A stretch of DNA of 64,000 bases from Micromonospora sp. NBC_01740 (GCF_035920365.1 NZ_CP109150.1:2976001-3040000), one strand, 5' to 3'. Shown: positions 1-11,501, counted from the stretch's first letter. Translations and numbers: made by a program. Notes: generated by a model from the sequence alone, not told the origin.

Positions 1-1650
1 GACCGGCCGCCCCCCGACCTGATCCGCCGCGACGGCGCGTACGCGTTCGTCCCGATGTTCGCCATGGCCGCCTCGGCGATGTACCACCTGCTCCAGGACG
101 GCCGGTTCGACGCGCTCGGCATCGTCGCCGGCAGCGTGGAGGGCTTCGCCCTGGTGACCCGGCAGTACCTCACGCTGCACGACGTGCGCGGCTACGCCCG
201 GCGGCTGGCCGAGCGGGAGGCGCACTTCCGCGAGCTGGCACACACCGACCAGCTGACCGCGCTGGCCAACCGGCGGGGGCTGTTGCAGGCGCTGCACCGG
301 TGCGCCGAGGCCGGCGCCCCCTGCGTGCTGCTCGGGCTCGACCTCGACGGCTTCAAGCACGTCAACGACATGCGCGGCCACGACGTGGGCGACGCGGTGC
401 TGGCCGAGGTCGGCGAGCGGCTGCGCGCCAACCTGCGCCCCGGCGACGTGGCGGCCCGGCTCGGCGGCGACGAGTTCGCGGTGCTGATGCACGGCCAGCC
501 CGCCGACGCGGACCGGGTCGCCGAGCGCCTGCTCGGCGTGCTCGGGCGCGCCTACGACCAGCCGGAGGGGCCGGTCTTCCTGTCGGTGAGCATCGGGGTG
601 GCCGGCTGGACGGGCGAGCCCGACGTGGAGCTGCTGCTGCGCCACGCCGACCTGGCGCTGCGCTACGCCAAGCAGCGCGGCAAGAACCGGATCGAGCGCT
701 ACGACGCCGCGTACGACCAGCTGCTGCGCCGGCGTACCACGCTGGAGCACGAGCTGCGCGGCGCGATCGAGCGCGACGAGCTGCGCCTGGTGTTCCAGCC
801 GGTCGCCTCGCTGCCCTCGGTGCGCCCGGTCGGCGCGGAGGCGCTGCTGCGCTGGCGTCACCCGGTGCTGGGCAAGGTCGGCCCGGACGAGTTCATCCCG
901 CTCGCCGAGGAGTGCGGGATGATCGCCAAGCTGGGCGCCTGGGTGCTGCACCAGGCGTGCCACCAGCTCTCCCGCTGGCTGGCCGACGGCCACGACGTCT
1001 GGGTCTCGGTCAACGTGTCCCCCCGCGAGCTGCACGCCCCGGAGTACGTGGTCCAGGTCGCCGAGGCGCTGCGCGCCCACCGGGTGCCGCCGCAGCGGCT
1101 GGTGCTGGAGGTCACCGAGCACGCCGTCGCGACGGACCTGGACGAGCTGATCCGGCGGCTGACGGCGCTGCGGCTGACGGGTGTCCGGATCGCGCTGGAC
1201 GACTTCGGCGCCGGGTACTCCTCGCTGGGCCAGCTGCGCCGCCTGCCGATCGACATCCTCAAGATCGACCACGGGCTGGTCGCGGAGCACGAGCCGGTGC
1301 GTCCGGTGGGCCGGGACGGCCCGGCGTTCGCGCCGATGGTCGACATCGTCATGCGCCTCGGCCACCAGCTCGGTCTGGAGGTCATCGCCGAGGGGGTGAC
1401 CACGCCGACGGAGCTGGCCGCCGTGGTCGCCGCCGGCTGCCGGTTCGGCCAGGGGGCGCTCTTCGGCTGGGGCGTGCCGGCCGAGCACCTGGAGGCGATG
1501 CTGGAGGCGGCCACGTCCCCGGGGGCCCGCCCGGCCCCGGCACCCGCCCCGGCCGGCCCGCCCGCGGCGCCGCCGCCCCGGCGGCTGCCGACGCTGCCCG
1601 CCCCGCGCCCCTCCGGGCCGGGGTCCGCGCAGGTGGAGCAGGGTTCCTAG
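1..1650 (+). CDS. GGDEF/EAL domain protein (cyclic-di-GMP turnover), 5'-truncated by window edge
   Basis: The frame is open from base 1, so the true start lies left of the window; the first internal Met is at 55. A GGDEF domain carries an intact GGDEF signature at 463-477, preceded by the TDQLTALANRR stretch typical of the domain start. An EAL domain follows, with EALLRW from 838 and DDFGAGYSSL around 1198. By family knowledge these make and break cyclic di-GMP. Both signatures are intact, so either activity is possible and one may be only regulatory. The last 40 or so residues are a Pro/Ala-rich tail. Sensor domains, if any, lie outside the window. The gene ends about 50 bases before the ilvB promoter. 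Confidence 0.9.
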   Translation, partial: DRPPPDLIRRDGAYAFVPMFAMAASAMYHLLQDGRFDALGIVAGSVEGFALVTRQYLTLHDVRGYARRLAEREAHFRELAHTDQLTALANRRGLLQALHRCAEAGAPCVLLGLDLDGFKHVNDMRGHDVGDAVLAEVGERLRANLRPGDVAARLGGDEFAVLMHGQPADADRVAERLLGVLGRAYDQPEGPVFLSVSIGVAGWTGEPDVELLLRHADLALRYAKQRGKNRIERYDAAYDQLLRRRTTLEHELRGAIERDELRLVFQPVASLPSVRPVGAEALLRWRHPVLGKVGPDEFIPLAEECGMIAKLGAWVLHQACHQLSRWLADGHDVWVSVNVSPRELHAPEYVVQVAEALRAHRVPPQRLVLEVTEHAVATDLDELIRRLTALRLTGVRIALDDFGAGYSSLGQLRRLPIDILKIDHGLVAEHEPVRPVGRDGPAFAPMVDIVMRLGHQLGLEVIAEGVTTPTELAAVVAAGCRFGQGALFGWGVPAEHLEAMLEAATSPGARPAPAPAPAGPPAAPPPRRLPTLPAPRPSGPGSAQVEQGS

Positions 1651-1700
1651 CGCCCCGGACGGGTGAAACCCGGCGGTCCGTGAACCAACATGTGGGATCA

Positions 1701-1730
1701 GTTGACTCATCGCGTGAGATGCGTCAGGCT
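1701..1730 (+). promoter_or_regulatory. Probable ilvB promoter
   Basis: TTGACT (1701-1706) and CAGGCT (1725-1730) are separated by 18 bases. The next ATG (1737) lies 6 bases after the second box, the same spacing seen at several leaderless starts in this window. Inferred, not proven. Confidence 0.5.
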
Positions 1731-1772
1731 TGCCGCATGTCGTCGTACCGGTCGCTGCGAGTACTTACCTGA
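1719..1772 (+). CDS. Leader peptide of the ilvB attenuator
   Basis: A short frame begins at ATG 1719 (17 residues) or, more likely if the transcript is leaderless, at ATG 1737, giving MSSYRSLRVLT. The end reads Arg-Val-Leu-Thr-stop, placing Val and Leu codons just before a hairpin that begins in the stop codon. A terminator with six Ts follows and ilvB starts about 90 bases later. Leader-peptide attenuation of ilvB operons is established in actinobacteria. Which residue is sensed, and the start used, are inference. Confidence 0.65.
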   Translation: MRQACRMSSYRSLRVLT

Positions 1773-1799
1773 GCGCACTCTCCACGTCGAGAGTGCGCT
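1772..1799 (+). promoter_or_regulatory. Attenuator hairpin 1 (ilvB leader)
   Basis: Perfect 11-bp stem: AGCGCACTCTC (1772-1782) pairs with 1789-1799 across a 6-base loop. It starts on the last base of the leader stop codon, where a ribosome stalled or released at the peptide end would influence its folding. Confidence 0.7.
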
Positions 1800-1800
1800 G

Positions 1801-1830
1801 GCCCCGTGCAACCTGCACGAGGGCTTTTTT
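1801..1830 (+). terminator. ilvB leader terminator (attenuator)
   Basis: GCCC-CGTGCA pairs with TGCACG-A-GGGC (one bulged A), loop ACC, followed at once by six Ts (1825-1830). An intrinsic terminator 88 bases upstream of the ilvB start and after a leader peptide fits transcription attenuation. Confidence 0.75.
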
Positions 1831-1918
1831 GTTGCCGTCGGACCCATCGACGCCGGGCGTCGCCCCGCGTCACCCGCTCGAACAGCCGCACCCACTCCAG
1901 CCGAAGGCCTGAACCGCC

Positions 1919-3804
1919 ATGACGAGACCCACGCCAGAGACACTCGCCCACTCCGCCCGGCGGGCCCGCACGGTCGCCGAGCCCGCGAGCGACGCCGAGC
2001 ACGCCGGCGCCGCCCGCACCGCGGCCACCCCGGCCGTCCCGGGGGTACGCACACCCGCTCCGGCCCAGGTCAGCGGCGCCGGTTCGCTCGTGCGGTCCCT
2101 CGAGGCGCTCGGCGTCGACGTCGTCTTCGGCATCCCGGGCGGCGCCATCCTGCCGGCGTACGACCCGCTCTACGACTCCACCGTCCGGCACATCCTGGTC
2201 CGCCACGAGCAGGGCGCCGGGCACGCGGCGACGGGCTACGCCCAGGCGACCGGCCGGGTGGGGGTCTGCATGGCCACCTCCGGCCCCGGCGCGACGAACC
2301 TGGTCACCCCGATCGCCGACGCGTACATGGACTCGGTGCCGATCGTGGCCATCACCGGTCAGGTCGCGCGGCCCTCGATCGGCACGGACGCCTTCCAGGA
2401 GGCGGACATCCAGGGCATCACCCTGCCGGTCACCAAGCACAACTTCCTGGTGCAGGAGGCCGAGGAGATCCCCCGGGTGCTGGCCGAGGCGTTCCACCTG
2501 GCCGCCACCGGCCGGCCCGGGCCGGTCCTGGTCGACATCCCCAAGGACGTCCTCCAGGCGCCCACCACCTTCACCTGGCCGCCGACGCTGGACCTGCCCG
2601 GCTACCGCCCGACCCTGCACCCGCACGGCAAGCAGATCCGCGAGGCGGCCCGGCTGATGGCCACCGCCCGGCGCCCGGTGCTCTACATCGGTGGCGGCGT
2701 GCTGAAGGCCGGCGCCACGGAGGGGCTGCGCCGGCTGGCCGAGCAGACCGGGATCCCGGTGGTCACCACGCTGATGGCCCTCGGCGCGTTCCCCGACTCG
2801 CACCCGCAGCACCTGGGCATGCCCGGCATGCACGGCACGGTCTCCGCGGTCTACGGCCTGCAGAAGGCCGACCTGATCGTGGCCCTGGGCGCCCGCTTCG
2901 ACGACCGGGTCACCGGCAAGCTGGACTCGTTCGCCCCGGACGCGGCGGTGGTGCACGCCGACATCGACCCGGCCGAGATCGGCAAGAACCGGCACGCGGA
3001 CGTCCCGATCGTCGGCGACGCCCGGCACGTCATCGACGAGCTGATCGCGGCGGTGACCAACGAGCAGGCGGCCGGCCGACGTGCCGACCTCGCCGACTGG
3101 TGGACCCAGCTCGACGACCTGCGCAAGCGGTACCCGCTGGGCTACGAGGAGCCGGCCGACGGCACCCTCTCCCCGCAGTACGTGATCAAGCGGCTCGGCG
3201 AGCTCGTCGGCCCGGACGCGATCTACGTCGCGGGGGTCGGCCAGCACCAGATGTGGGCCTCGCAGTTCATCTCCTACGAGAAGCCGTACACCTGGTTGAA
3301 CTCCGGCGGCCTCGGCACGATGGGCTACGCGGTGCCGGCGGCGATGGGCGCCAAGGTCGGCAAGCCCGACACGGTGGTGTGGGCGATCGACGGCGACGGC
3401 TGCTTCCAGATGACCAACCAGGAGCTGGCCACCTGCGCGCTGGAGGGCATCCCGGTCAAGATCGCCGTGATCAACAACGGCAACCTCGGCATGGTGCGGC
3501 AGTGGCAGACCCTGTTCTACGGGGAGCGCTACTCCAACACCGACCTCGGCACCCACAAGCACCGCATCCCCGACTTCCTGAAGCTCGCGGAGGCGCTCGG
3601 CTGCGTGGGCCTGCGCTGCGAGAACGCCGAGGACGTCGACGCGACCATCGCCGCCGCGATGGCCATCGACGACGCCCCGGTGGTCATCGACTTCGTCGTC
3701 GGCAAGGACGCCATGGTGTGGCCGATGGTCGCCGCCGGCACCAGCAACGACGAGATCATGTTCGCCCGGGGCGTCCGCCCGGCCTTCGACGAGGATGACA
3801 TCTG

Positions 3805-3805
<1 letters not shown>
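1919..3805 (+). CDS. ilvB: Acetolactate synthase large subunit
   Basis: Thiamine-diphosphate enzyme making acetolactate or acetohydroxybutyrate, the first shared step of Val, Leu and Ile synthesis. It shows the cofactor-activating Glu in [14 protein letters not shown] (about residue 97), the GDGCFQM...NNGNLGMV thiamine-diphosphate motif near residues 490-520, and FDDRVTGKL in the middle domain. At 628 residues it has roughly 50 extra Ala/Pro-rich N-terminal residues before the conserved core; the ATG is preceded only by a distant GAAGG. Its stop codon overlaps the ilvN ATG (ATGA-type overlap), so large and small subunits are probably translationally coupled. It lies behind an attenuator-like leader. 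Confidence 0.97.
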
Positions 3806-5461
<1,656 letters not shown>

Positions 5462-5473
5462 CGTACACCCCCG

Positions 5474-5520
5474 GCGGCCCGGCCCGGGCGCTCTCCCCGG
5501 CGCCCGGACCGGGCCGCTTT
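5474..5520 (+). terminator. Terminator after ilvC
   Basis: Long GC hairpin: GCGGCCCGG and CCCGGGCGC on the left pair with GCGCCCGG and CCGGGCCGC on the right (one bulged A), followed by TTTCT. It closes the ilvBNC unit. Confidence 0.75.
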
Positions 5521-5735
5521 CTGTACGCACCGCCACGCCGCGCGTCGTTCACCGGCGCGTCGTCACCCGTTGTGAGGGCACTCACCCCGTAGTCCGGGAC
5601 ATGCCGGCCGGCCGGCCCCCTACGATCGCGGGGTAGGTGCGTAGCCGGCACCTGACGGCCATGGCCCGGATCAGCGCAGGGCGCAGCGCGGCGTCCCGCA
5701 GCCCGGCCCACCTCTGACGACAACTACGAGGACCA

Positions 5736-7334
5736 ATGACTCCTGTCGTACTGATCGCCGAAGAACTCGCCCCCGCCGCCATCGAGGTGCTCGCCCACGA
5801 CTTCGACGTCCGTCACGTCGACGGCACCGACCGTCCGGCCCTGCTCTCGGCGCTCTCCGAGGCCGACGCCGTCATCGTGCGCAGTGCCACCCAGATCGAC
5901 GCCGAGGCGATCGCCGCCGCGCCCCGGCTGAAGGTCGTCGCCCGGGCGGGCGTGGGTCTGGACAACGTCGAGGTGCCGGCCGCCACCGCGCGGGGCGTCA
6001 TGGTCGTCAACGCTCCCACCTCCAACATCGTCTCCGCCGCCGAGCAGGCCCTCGCGCTGCTGCTCGCCGTGGCCCGCAACACCGCCAGCGCCAGCGCCGC
6101 GCTGAAGGCGGGGGAGTGGAAGCGGTCGAAGTACACCGGCGTCGAGATCCAGGGCAAGACCGTCGGCGTGGTCGGCCTCGGCCGCATCGGCGTGCTCTTC
6201 GCCCAGCGGATCGCCGCCTTCGGCACCCGGCTGATCGCGTACGACCCCTACATCCAGCCGGCCCGCGCGGCCCAGCTCGGCGTCCGCCTGGTGGGCCTGG
6301 AGGAGCTGCTGCGGGAGAGCGACTTCATCTCGATCCACCTGCCGAAGACCCCGGAGACCGTGGGCCTGATCGGCGAGAAGGAGCTGGCCGTCGTCAAGCC
6401 CGGCGTCCGGATCGTCAACGCCGCCCGGGGCGGGCTCGTCGACGAGCAGGCCCTGGCCGACGCGATCGCCGAGGGCCGGGTCGCCGGCGCGGGCGTGGAC
6501 GTCTACGCCAAGGAGCCCTGCACCTCCTCGCCGCTGTTCGCGTTCGACAACGTGGTCGCCACCCCGCACCTGGGCGCCTCCACCGGCGAGGCGCAGGACA
6601 AGGCCGGCCTGGCCGTGGCCAAGAGCGTGAAGCTGGCGTTGCAGGGCGAGTTCGTGCCGGACGCCGTGAACGTGCAGGCCGGCGGCGTGGTCGCCGAGGA
6701 CGTGCGGCCGCTGCTGCCGCTGGCCGAGAAGCTCGGCCGGGCCTTCACCGCCGTCGCGGGCGGGGTGGCCGCCAGCGTCACCGTCGAGGTGCGCGGCGAG
6801 ATCGTCAACCACGACGTGTCGGTGCTGAAGCTCGCCGCCACCAAGGGGCTGTTCAGCTCGGTGGTCGAGGAGCAGGTCACCTACGTCAACGCGCCGCACC
6901 TGGCCGCCGAGCGCGGCGTCGAGGTAACGCTGGTCGCCCAGTCCGACTCGGCCGACCACCCCAGCCTGGTGACCGTCCGCGGCGCGCTGCCCGACGGCCG
7001 TACGGTCAGCGTCTCCGGCACGGTGACCACCGCTGGCGGCCGCGACGTCCTCAAGCTCACCGAGGTCGACGGCTTCGACGTGGAGATCGGCGCGGAGGGC
7101 ATCCTGGTCTTCCTGCGCTACGTCGACCGCCCGGGCGTGGTCGGCACGGTCGGCACGCTGCTCGGCGAGGCCGGCGTCAACATCGCGGCGATGCAGGTGG
7201 CCCGCCGCGAGGCCGGCGGCGAGACCCTGATGACCCTCACGGTCGACCAGGCGCTCGGCGCGGACCTGCTCACCTCGGCGGCGGAGTCGATCGGCGCGGT
7301 CGCGGCCAGCGCGGCGGACCTGCGCGACGAGTGA
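5736..7334 (+). CDS. serA: D-3-phosphoglycerate dehydrogenase
   Basis: Oxidises 3-phosphoglycerate with NAD as the first step of serine synthesis. At 532 residues it is the long form typical of actinobacteria. The Rossmann motif GVVGLGRIGVLFAQR is near residues 147-161, RIVNAARGGLVDEQAL follows, and the catalytic His is in ATPHLGAST. An allosteric-substrate-binding domain comes next, then a C-terminal ACT domain (LVFLRYVDRPGVVGTVGTLLGEAGVNIAAMQV) that binds serine in the family. Its own promoter is likely, because a strong terminator precedes it and the gap is 274 bases. Confidence 0.96.
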   Translation: MTPVVLIAEELAPAAIEVLAHDFDVRHVDGTDRPALLSALSEADAVIVRSATQIDAEAIAAAPRLKVVARAGVGLDNVEVPAATARGVMVVNAPTSNIVSAAEQALALLLAVARNTASASAALKAGEWKRSKYTGVEIQGKTVGVVGLGRIGVLFAQRIAAFGTRLIAYDPYIQPARAAQLGVRLVGLEELLRESDFISIHLPKTPETVGLIGEKELAVVKPGVRIVNAARGGLVDEQALADAIAEGRVAGAGVDVYAKEPCTSSPLFAFDNVVATPHLGASTGEAQDKAGLAVAKSVKLALQGEFVPDAVNVQAGGVVAEDVRPLLPLAEKLGRAFTAVAGGVAASVTVEVRGEIVNHDVSVLKLAATKGLFSSVVEEQVTYVNAPHLAAERGVEVTLVAQSDSADHPSLVTVRGALPDGRTVSVSGTVTTAGGRDVLKLTEVDGFDVEIGAEGILVFLRYVDRPGVVGTVGTLLGEAGVNIAAMQVARREAGGETLMTLTVDQALGADLLTSAAESIGAVAASAADLRDE

Positions 7335-7352
7335 CCTGAGCGCGCGACAGCG

Positions 7353-7377
7353 GGGGCCCGGCGATCCGCCGGGCCCC
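7353..7377. terminator. Bidirectional terminator between serA and a convergent gene
   Basis: Perfect 11-bp stem GGGGCCCGGCG (7353-7363) with 7367-7377, 3-base loop. It lies between two genes that converge, so it probably serves both. Confidence 0.7.
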
Positions 7378-7397
7378 TCGTCGTGTCCGGGCAGTGG

Positions 7398-7754
7398 TCA
7401 GCCGGGCAGTCGGGCCGGCGGCGGGTAGACCGAGCCGTCCTGCGCGTCGAAGAGCATCAGGTCGTACGCGCCGGCCAGCCGTTCGATGTCGAGCAGCACC
7501 TGGTCCTCGCAGGTCGGGTGCAGGTTCAGCTCGATGTGGTCGCTGGCCGCGTGCAGCGGCGCCACCGCCCACGGGGTGCCGGGGCCGGCCGGCCGGTCCG
7601 GATAGCTGCCGGTGATGGCGCGGTAGAACGCCACCACCCGCGGGTCCGGGTACCGGTCGACGTGCTGTCCCTGCCGGCACCGCAGCACCGCCGCCCGCAC
7701 GTCCTCGGGTGTCGCCCCGTCCGCCAGGGCCCACACGCTCAGATCGAAACTCAC
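7398..7754 (-). CDS. Conserved small protein of unknown function (SFDLxVW type)
   Basis: 118 residues starting MSFDLSVWALADGATPEDVR from GTG; a longer upstream frame to 7817 exists but looks non-coding. Short proteins starting with SFDL(A/S)VW are common in actinomycetes, and no function is established that I know of. The middle has DPRVVAFYRAITGSYPD, and the C-terminal half has IELNLHPTCEDQVLLDIERLAGAYDLMLFDAQDGSVY. There is no signal peptide, membrane segment or metal-site cluster. It is monocistronic and convergent with serA. Confidence 0.75.
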   Translation of the reverse strand: MSFDLSVWALADGATPEDVRAAVLRCRQGQHVDRYPDPRVVAFYRAITGSYPDRPAGPGTPWAVAPLHAASDHIELNLHPTCEDQVLLDIERLAGAYDLMLFDAQDGSVYPPPARLPG

Positions 7755-8070
7755 GGCGGACAGCGTGCCATCCGCCGTTCGCCGCGTCGAAATCGGCCCG
7801 CCGGCCCGGATCGGCACGCTCCAGTCACGACGGTCCGCTGTGGAGACCCTTGCGTTGAGTTGCGTCGATTCGCTAGCGTATCGGTGCGGTCACTGGCCGA
7901 GCTCGCGGCGTGGGCCCGTCTTCGGGTGACGAGGTCGACGTCGGGCCGACCGGCCCGCACCCCTCGATTGCGCGAGCCACGCGCACTCGTCGCTGACCGG
8001 CCCTCACGGTCGTTGCCGAGACCGTGGGGGCCGATCGCGCGTCCGGCCCCCACGCCGACGCGGGAACGGC
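7755..8070. other. Intergenic stretch without a convincing gene
   Basis: 316 bases between two minus-strand genes. The only notable element is a plus-strand TTGCGT (7850-7855) with TAGCGT (7874-7879), 18 bases apart, which would be an acceptable promoter. Nothing recognisable is downstream of it on that strand. I see no RNA gene. Confidence 0.4.
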
Positions 8071-8916
8071 TCAGCGGCGGTGGGCGAAGAGCACGCGGTA
8101 GTCCGACCCGTCGCGGAACCAGTCCAGGCCAGCCGGCCCGGCGGCGTAGAGCGCGGTGGCGTAGGCGTCGGCGACGGCGAGGTCCGGCCCGACGACCGTC
8201 GCGGCGGCCAGCTGGTCGGCGGGCTCCCCGGTGTGCGGGTCCACCACGTGCCCCTGCCGGCCGCTCACCCCCGAGGTGCCGACCGCGCCCGCGGTCATCT
8301 CCAGCACGAGCGGCGCCCGGTGCTGGTCCGTCGGGTGGTGCACCGCCACCCGCCACGGGCCGCCGTGCGCCGCGTGCCCGCGGACGACCAGGTCGGCGCC
8401 GCTGAGCACGGCGTAGTCGTGGATGCCGGCGGCGCGCAGCCGGGCGGCGGCCCGCTCCACCGCCCACCCGCCGAGCAGGCCGCCGGGGTCGAAGCCGCCG
8501 GGCACCGCCCAGGCGTCGAACCAGCCGTCGGTGGCCGCCCGCATCGCCGCGCAGCGGTCCACCAGGTCGGCCAGCGGCGGGTACGAGTCGGGGCTGATCT
8601 CGCCCCGGCGCAGCCGGGAGACCAGGCTCTCCGGCCGGGTCGGCCCGTAGGTGAGGTCGATGGCCCGCAGTTCCGCCACCGCGTCCCGCAGCGCCTCCCC
8701 GACACCGCGACGGCCCAGCCACTCGGGGGCGTTGAGCAGCAGCGAGTATTCCGCCGTGGAGGTCCGCACGGCGTGCTGGACGGCGATGCGGTCCTCGCCG
8801 ACGGTGCCGGGCCGGTCCACGCGGTGACTGCGGGCGCCCAGCCGCAGGTCCGGCCGGCGCGGCTGGAAGGCCGACTGGTCCACCCATCGGGTCCGTGGCT
8901 GCTGGTCGATCCGCAT
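8071..8916 (-). CDS. apbE: ApbE-family FAD:protein FMN transferase
   Basis: 281 residues, cytoplasmic in appearance. In the family ApbE moves FMN from FAD onto a Thr of target flavoproteins. The conserved blocks are present: GWFDAWAVPGGFDPGGLLGGWAVERAA, then DYAVLSGADLVVRG, GAVGTSGVSGRQGHVVDPHTGEPA, and DAYATALYAAG near the C-terminus. The usual Lys in the KG(Y/W)AVD block is replaced by GGWAVE, so this is a diverged actinobacterial member. There is no lipobox, unlike many ApbE proteins. A GAGGGAG Shine-Dalgarno precedes the ATG. Its target is not evident from neighbours; leuB is divergent. Confidence 0.85.
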   Translation of the reverse strand: MRIDQQPRTRWVDQSAFQPRRPDLRLGARSHRVDRPGTVGEDRIAVQHAVRTSTAEYSLLLNAPEWLGRRGVGEALRDAVAELRAIDLTYGPTRPESLVSRLRRGEISPDSYPPLADLVDRCAAMRAATDGWFDAWAVPGGFDPGGLLGGWAVERAAARLRAAGIHDYAVLSGADLVVRGHAAHGGPWRVAVHHPTDQHRAPLVLEMTAGAVGTSGVSGRQGHVVDPHTGEPADQLAAATVVGPDLAVADAYATALYAAGPAGLDWFRDGSDYRVLFAHRR

Positions 8917-9032
8917 GGCACTGCTCCCTCGCTGACGCCGGCCGCGTCCTCGCGGCCTCCGTCACGGGCCCCCGTTGACCCGCTCGTCATCACGCTAGGC
9001 AGCGGAGATGACCCCCCCATGAATGCCACCTG

Positions 9033-9056
9033 GGAGGATCCTGTGCATCCTCCTTT
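9033..9056 (+). other. Small terminator-like hairpin upstream of leuB
   Basis: GGAGGAT (9033-9039) pairs with ATCCTCC (9047-9053), followed by TTT. It lies between the divergent apbE and leuB starts, about 90 bases before leuB. It could be an attenuating element or a chance palindrome. No leader peptide rich in Leu was found. Confidence 0.35.
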
Positions 9057-9139
9057 CCCGCATTCTGGAAGGTCCGTACCGGGAGGCGGGACGGCGGCGT
9101 ACGGTCGGACGAAACGGCGAGGCGAGGGAGCACAGGGAC

Positions 9140-10171
9140 GTGGCACGGATCGCGGTGGTGGCCGGGGACGGGATCGGACCCGAGGTGGTCGCGCAGGCCC
9201 GCAAGGTCATCGACGCCGTGCTGCCGGGGGTGGACGCCACCGAGTACGACCTCGGCGCAGCCCGCTGGCACCGCACCGGCGAGGTGCTGCCCGACTCGGT
9301 GCTCACCGAGCTGGCCGGGCACGACGCGATCCTGCTCGGCGCCGTCGGCGACCCGACCGTGCCGCCGGGCGTGCTGGAGCGGGGCCTGCTGCTCAAGCTG
9401 CGCTTCGCCTTCGACCAGTACGTCAACCTGCGCCCGTCGCGGCTCTGGCCCGGCGTGGCCGGGCCGCTGGCGAGCGTCAAGCCCGGCGAGGTCGACCTGG
9501 TGGTCGTCCGCGAGGGCACCGAGGGCCTCTACGCCGGCGCCGGCGGCGCGCTGCACCGGGACACCCCGGCGGAGGTAGCCACCGAGGAGAGCCTGAACAC
9601 CCGGCACGGCGTGGAGCGGGTGATCCGCGACGCCTTCGCCCGCGCCGCGCGCCGGGAGCGGCGCAAGGTCACCCTCGTGCACAAGACCAACGTGCTCACC
9701 CACGCCGGATCGTTGTGGGCGCGCGCGTTCGAGGCCGTGGCGGCCGAGCACCCCGACGTGACCACGGAGTACCAGCACGTCGACGCCGCCGCGATGTTCC
9801 TGGTCACCCAGCCGCAGCGCTACGACGTGGTGGTCACCGACAACCTGTTCGGCGACATCCTCACCGACATCGCCGCCGCGGTCACCGGCGGGATCGGGCT
9901 GGCCGCCAGCGGCTGCATCAACCCCGAGGGGACCTACCCCTCGATGTTCGAGCCGGTACACGGCTCGGCGCCGGACATCGCCGGGCGCGGCGTGGCCGAC
10001 CCGGTGGCGGCCGTACTCTCGGCGGCCCTGCTGCTCGACCAGCTCGGGCACGCCGACGCCGCCGCCCGGGTCACCGCGGCGGTGGGCGTGGAGCTGGCCG
10101 GCCGGGCCCCGGGCGCGGCACTGCGCACCGAGGAGGTCGGCGACCGGCTGGCCGGGTACGCCACCTCCTGA
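9140..10171 (+). CDS. leuB: 3-isopropylmalate dehydrogenase
   Basis: NAD-dependent oxidative decarboxylase of leucine synthesis. With CimA and LeuCD it would also act on the methylmalate analogue on the way to 2-oxobutyrate. 343 residues from GTG 9140 (GGCGAGGGAG upstream); the frame runs further upstream without conserved sequence. Motifs: [15 protein letters not shown] at the start, [28 protein letters not shown], catalytic [12 protein letters not shown], metal-binding [19 protein letters not shown], and [12 protein letters not shown]. Monocistronic, 220 bases before ilvE. Confidence 0.96.
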   Translation: MARIAVVAGDGIGPEVVAQARKVIDAVLPGVDATEYDLGAARWHRTGEVLPDSVLTELAGHDAILLGAVGDPTVPPGVLERGLLLKLRFAFDQYVNLRPSRLWPGVAGPLASVKPGEVDLVVVREGTEGLYAGAGGALHRDTPAEVATEESLNTRHGVERVIRDAFARAARRERRKVTLVHKTNVLTHAGSLWARAFEAVAAEHPDVTTEYQHVDAAAMFLVTQPQRYDVVVTDNLFGDILTDIAAAVTGGIGLAASGCINPEGTYPSMFEPVHGSAPDIAGRGVADPVAAVLSAALLLDQLGHADAAARVTAAVGVELAGRAPGAALRTEEVGDRLAGYATS

Positions 10172-10214
10172 GGCCGCCGGCCCCCACCCCGAGGTTCCGA
10201 CGACGCCGCCCGGC

Positions 10215-10264
10215 CGCACCCCGGTCCGACGGCGCTGCCCGGTCGCACCCCGGTCCGACGGCGC
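10215..10264. repeat. Direct repeat in the leuB-ilvE gap
   Basis: A 21-base sequence beginning CGCACCCCGGTCCGACGG occurs at 10215-10235 and again at 10244-10264 (29-base period). A third degenerate partial copy lies just upstream. Confidence 0.7.
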
Positions 10265-10395
10265 GCGCACCCGTCCGGCGCTGCCGGTACGCCGGGCGCC
10301 GCTACCCGCTGAACGACCGTTCGGGGTAAGTTTCTCGCACCAGATTTCTCGGCATGCGGACCCGTGTGCCGTAGTCCCGCAGGGAGGTCAGCGCG

Positions 10396-11493
10396 ATGAG
10401 CGGTGGTGACAAGCTCGACTTCGAGATCCGTCCGAATCCCGCGCCGGTATCCGTCGCAGACCGGGCCGCCCTGCTGGCCAACCCGGGGTTCGGGCGGGTC
10501 TTCACCGACCACATGGTCACCATCCGGTACGCCGACGGCAAGGGCTGGTACGACGCCCGGGTCGAGGCGCGGGCGCCGATCCCGATGGACCCGGCCGCCG
10601 CGGTGCTGCACTACGCGCAGGAGATCTTCGAGGGGCTGAAGGCCTACCGGACGGCCGACGGCGGGGTCACCATGTTCCGCCCGGAGGCCAACGCGGCCCG
10701 GTTCGCCGCCTCCGCCCGGCGCATGGCGATGCCGCCGCTGCCCGAGGAGACGTTCGTCGACTCGCTGCGTCAGCTCGTGGACGCCGACCAGGGCTGGATC
10801 CCCGAGGGCGAGGACGGCAGCCTCTACCTGCGGCCGTTCATGTTCGCCAGCGAGGTGTTCCTCGGCGTCCGGCCCGCCAACGAATACCTCTACGTGGTGA
10901 TCGCCTCGCCGGTCGGCGCGTACTTCTCCGGCGGGGTGAAGCCGGTGACGGTCTGGGTCTCCCCGGACTACACCCGGGCCGCCCCGGGCGGCACCGGCGC
11001 CGCGAAGTGCGGCGGCAACTACGCCGCCTCGCTGGTGGCGCAGGCCGAGGCGATCGAGCACGGCTGCGACCAGGTGGTCTTCCTGGACGCGGTGGAGCGG
11101 TGCTACGTCGACGAGCTGGGCGGCATGAACGTGTTCTTCGTCTACGACGACGACACCGTGGTCACCCCGCCGCTGACCGGCACGATCCTGCCCGGCATCA
11201 CCCGGGAGTCGGTGCTCACCCTCGCCGCCGACGCCGGGCACCGGATCGAGGAGCGGCCGGTGAGCTTCGCCGACTGGCAGGCGGACGCCGCGAGCGGCCG
11301 GCTCCGCGAGGTGTTCGCCTGCGGCACCGCCGCGGTCGTCACCCCGATCGGGCGGGTGCGCTTCCCCGACGGCGAGTTCCTGGTGGGTGGCGGCGAGCCC
11401 GGGCGGGTCACGACGGCCCTGCGCCAGCAGCTCGTCGACCTCCAGCGCGGAAAGGTCGACGACCCGCACGGCTGGGTCCGCCGCATCCTCTGA
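10396..11493 (+). CDS. ilvE: Branched-chain amino-acid aminotransferase
   Basis: PLP class IV aminotransferase for the last step of Val, Leu and Ile synthesis. 365 residues, the usual length for actinobacterial IlvE. It shows [14 protein letters not shown], the PLP Lys within [33 protein letters not shown], and [21 protein letters not shown], ending with [26 protein letters not shown] Shine-Dalgarno precedes the ATG. The upstream gap holds a direct repeat and no leader peptide I could identify. Confidence 0.97.
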   Translation: MSGGDKLDFEIRPNPAPVSVADRAALLANPGFGRVFTDHMVTIRYADGKGWYDARVEARAPIPMDPAAAVLHYAQEIFEGLKAYRTADGGVTMFRPEANAARFAASARRMAMPPLPEETFVDSLRQLVDADQGWIPEGEDGSLYLRPFMFASEVFLGVRPANEYLYVVIASPVGAYFSGGVKPVTVWVSPDYTRAAPGGTGAAKCGGNYAASLVAQAEAIEHGCDQVVFLDAVERCYVDELGGMNVFFVYDDDTVVTPPLTGTILPGITRESVLTLAADAGHRIEERPVSFADWQADAASGRLREVFACGTAAVVTPIGRVRFPDGEFLVGGGEPGRVTTALRQQLVDLQRGKVDDPHGWVRRIL

Positions 11494-11501
11494 TCCCCCC
11501 T

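Noticed and set aside
7850..8070. Plus-strand promoter-like boxes suggesting a small RNA
   Set aside because: No terminator or conserved structure follows on that strand; evidence is only two hexamers.
8990..9139. Leader peptide before leuB
   Set aside because: The short frames here contain no Leu-rich run and the only hairpin is weak, so attenuation is not supported.
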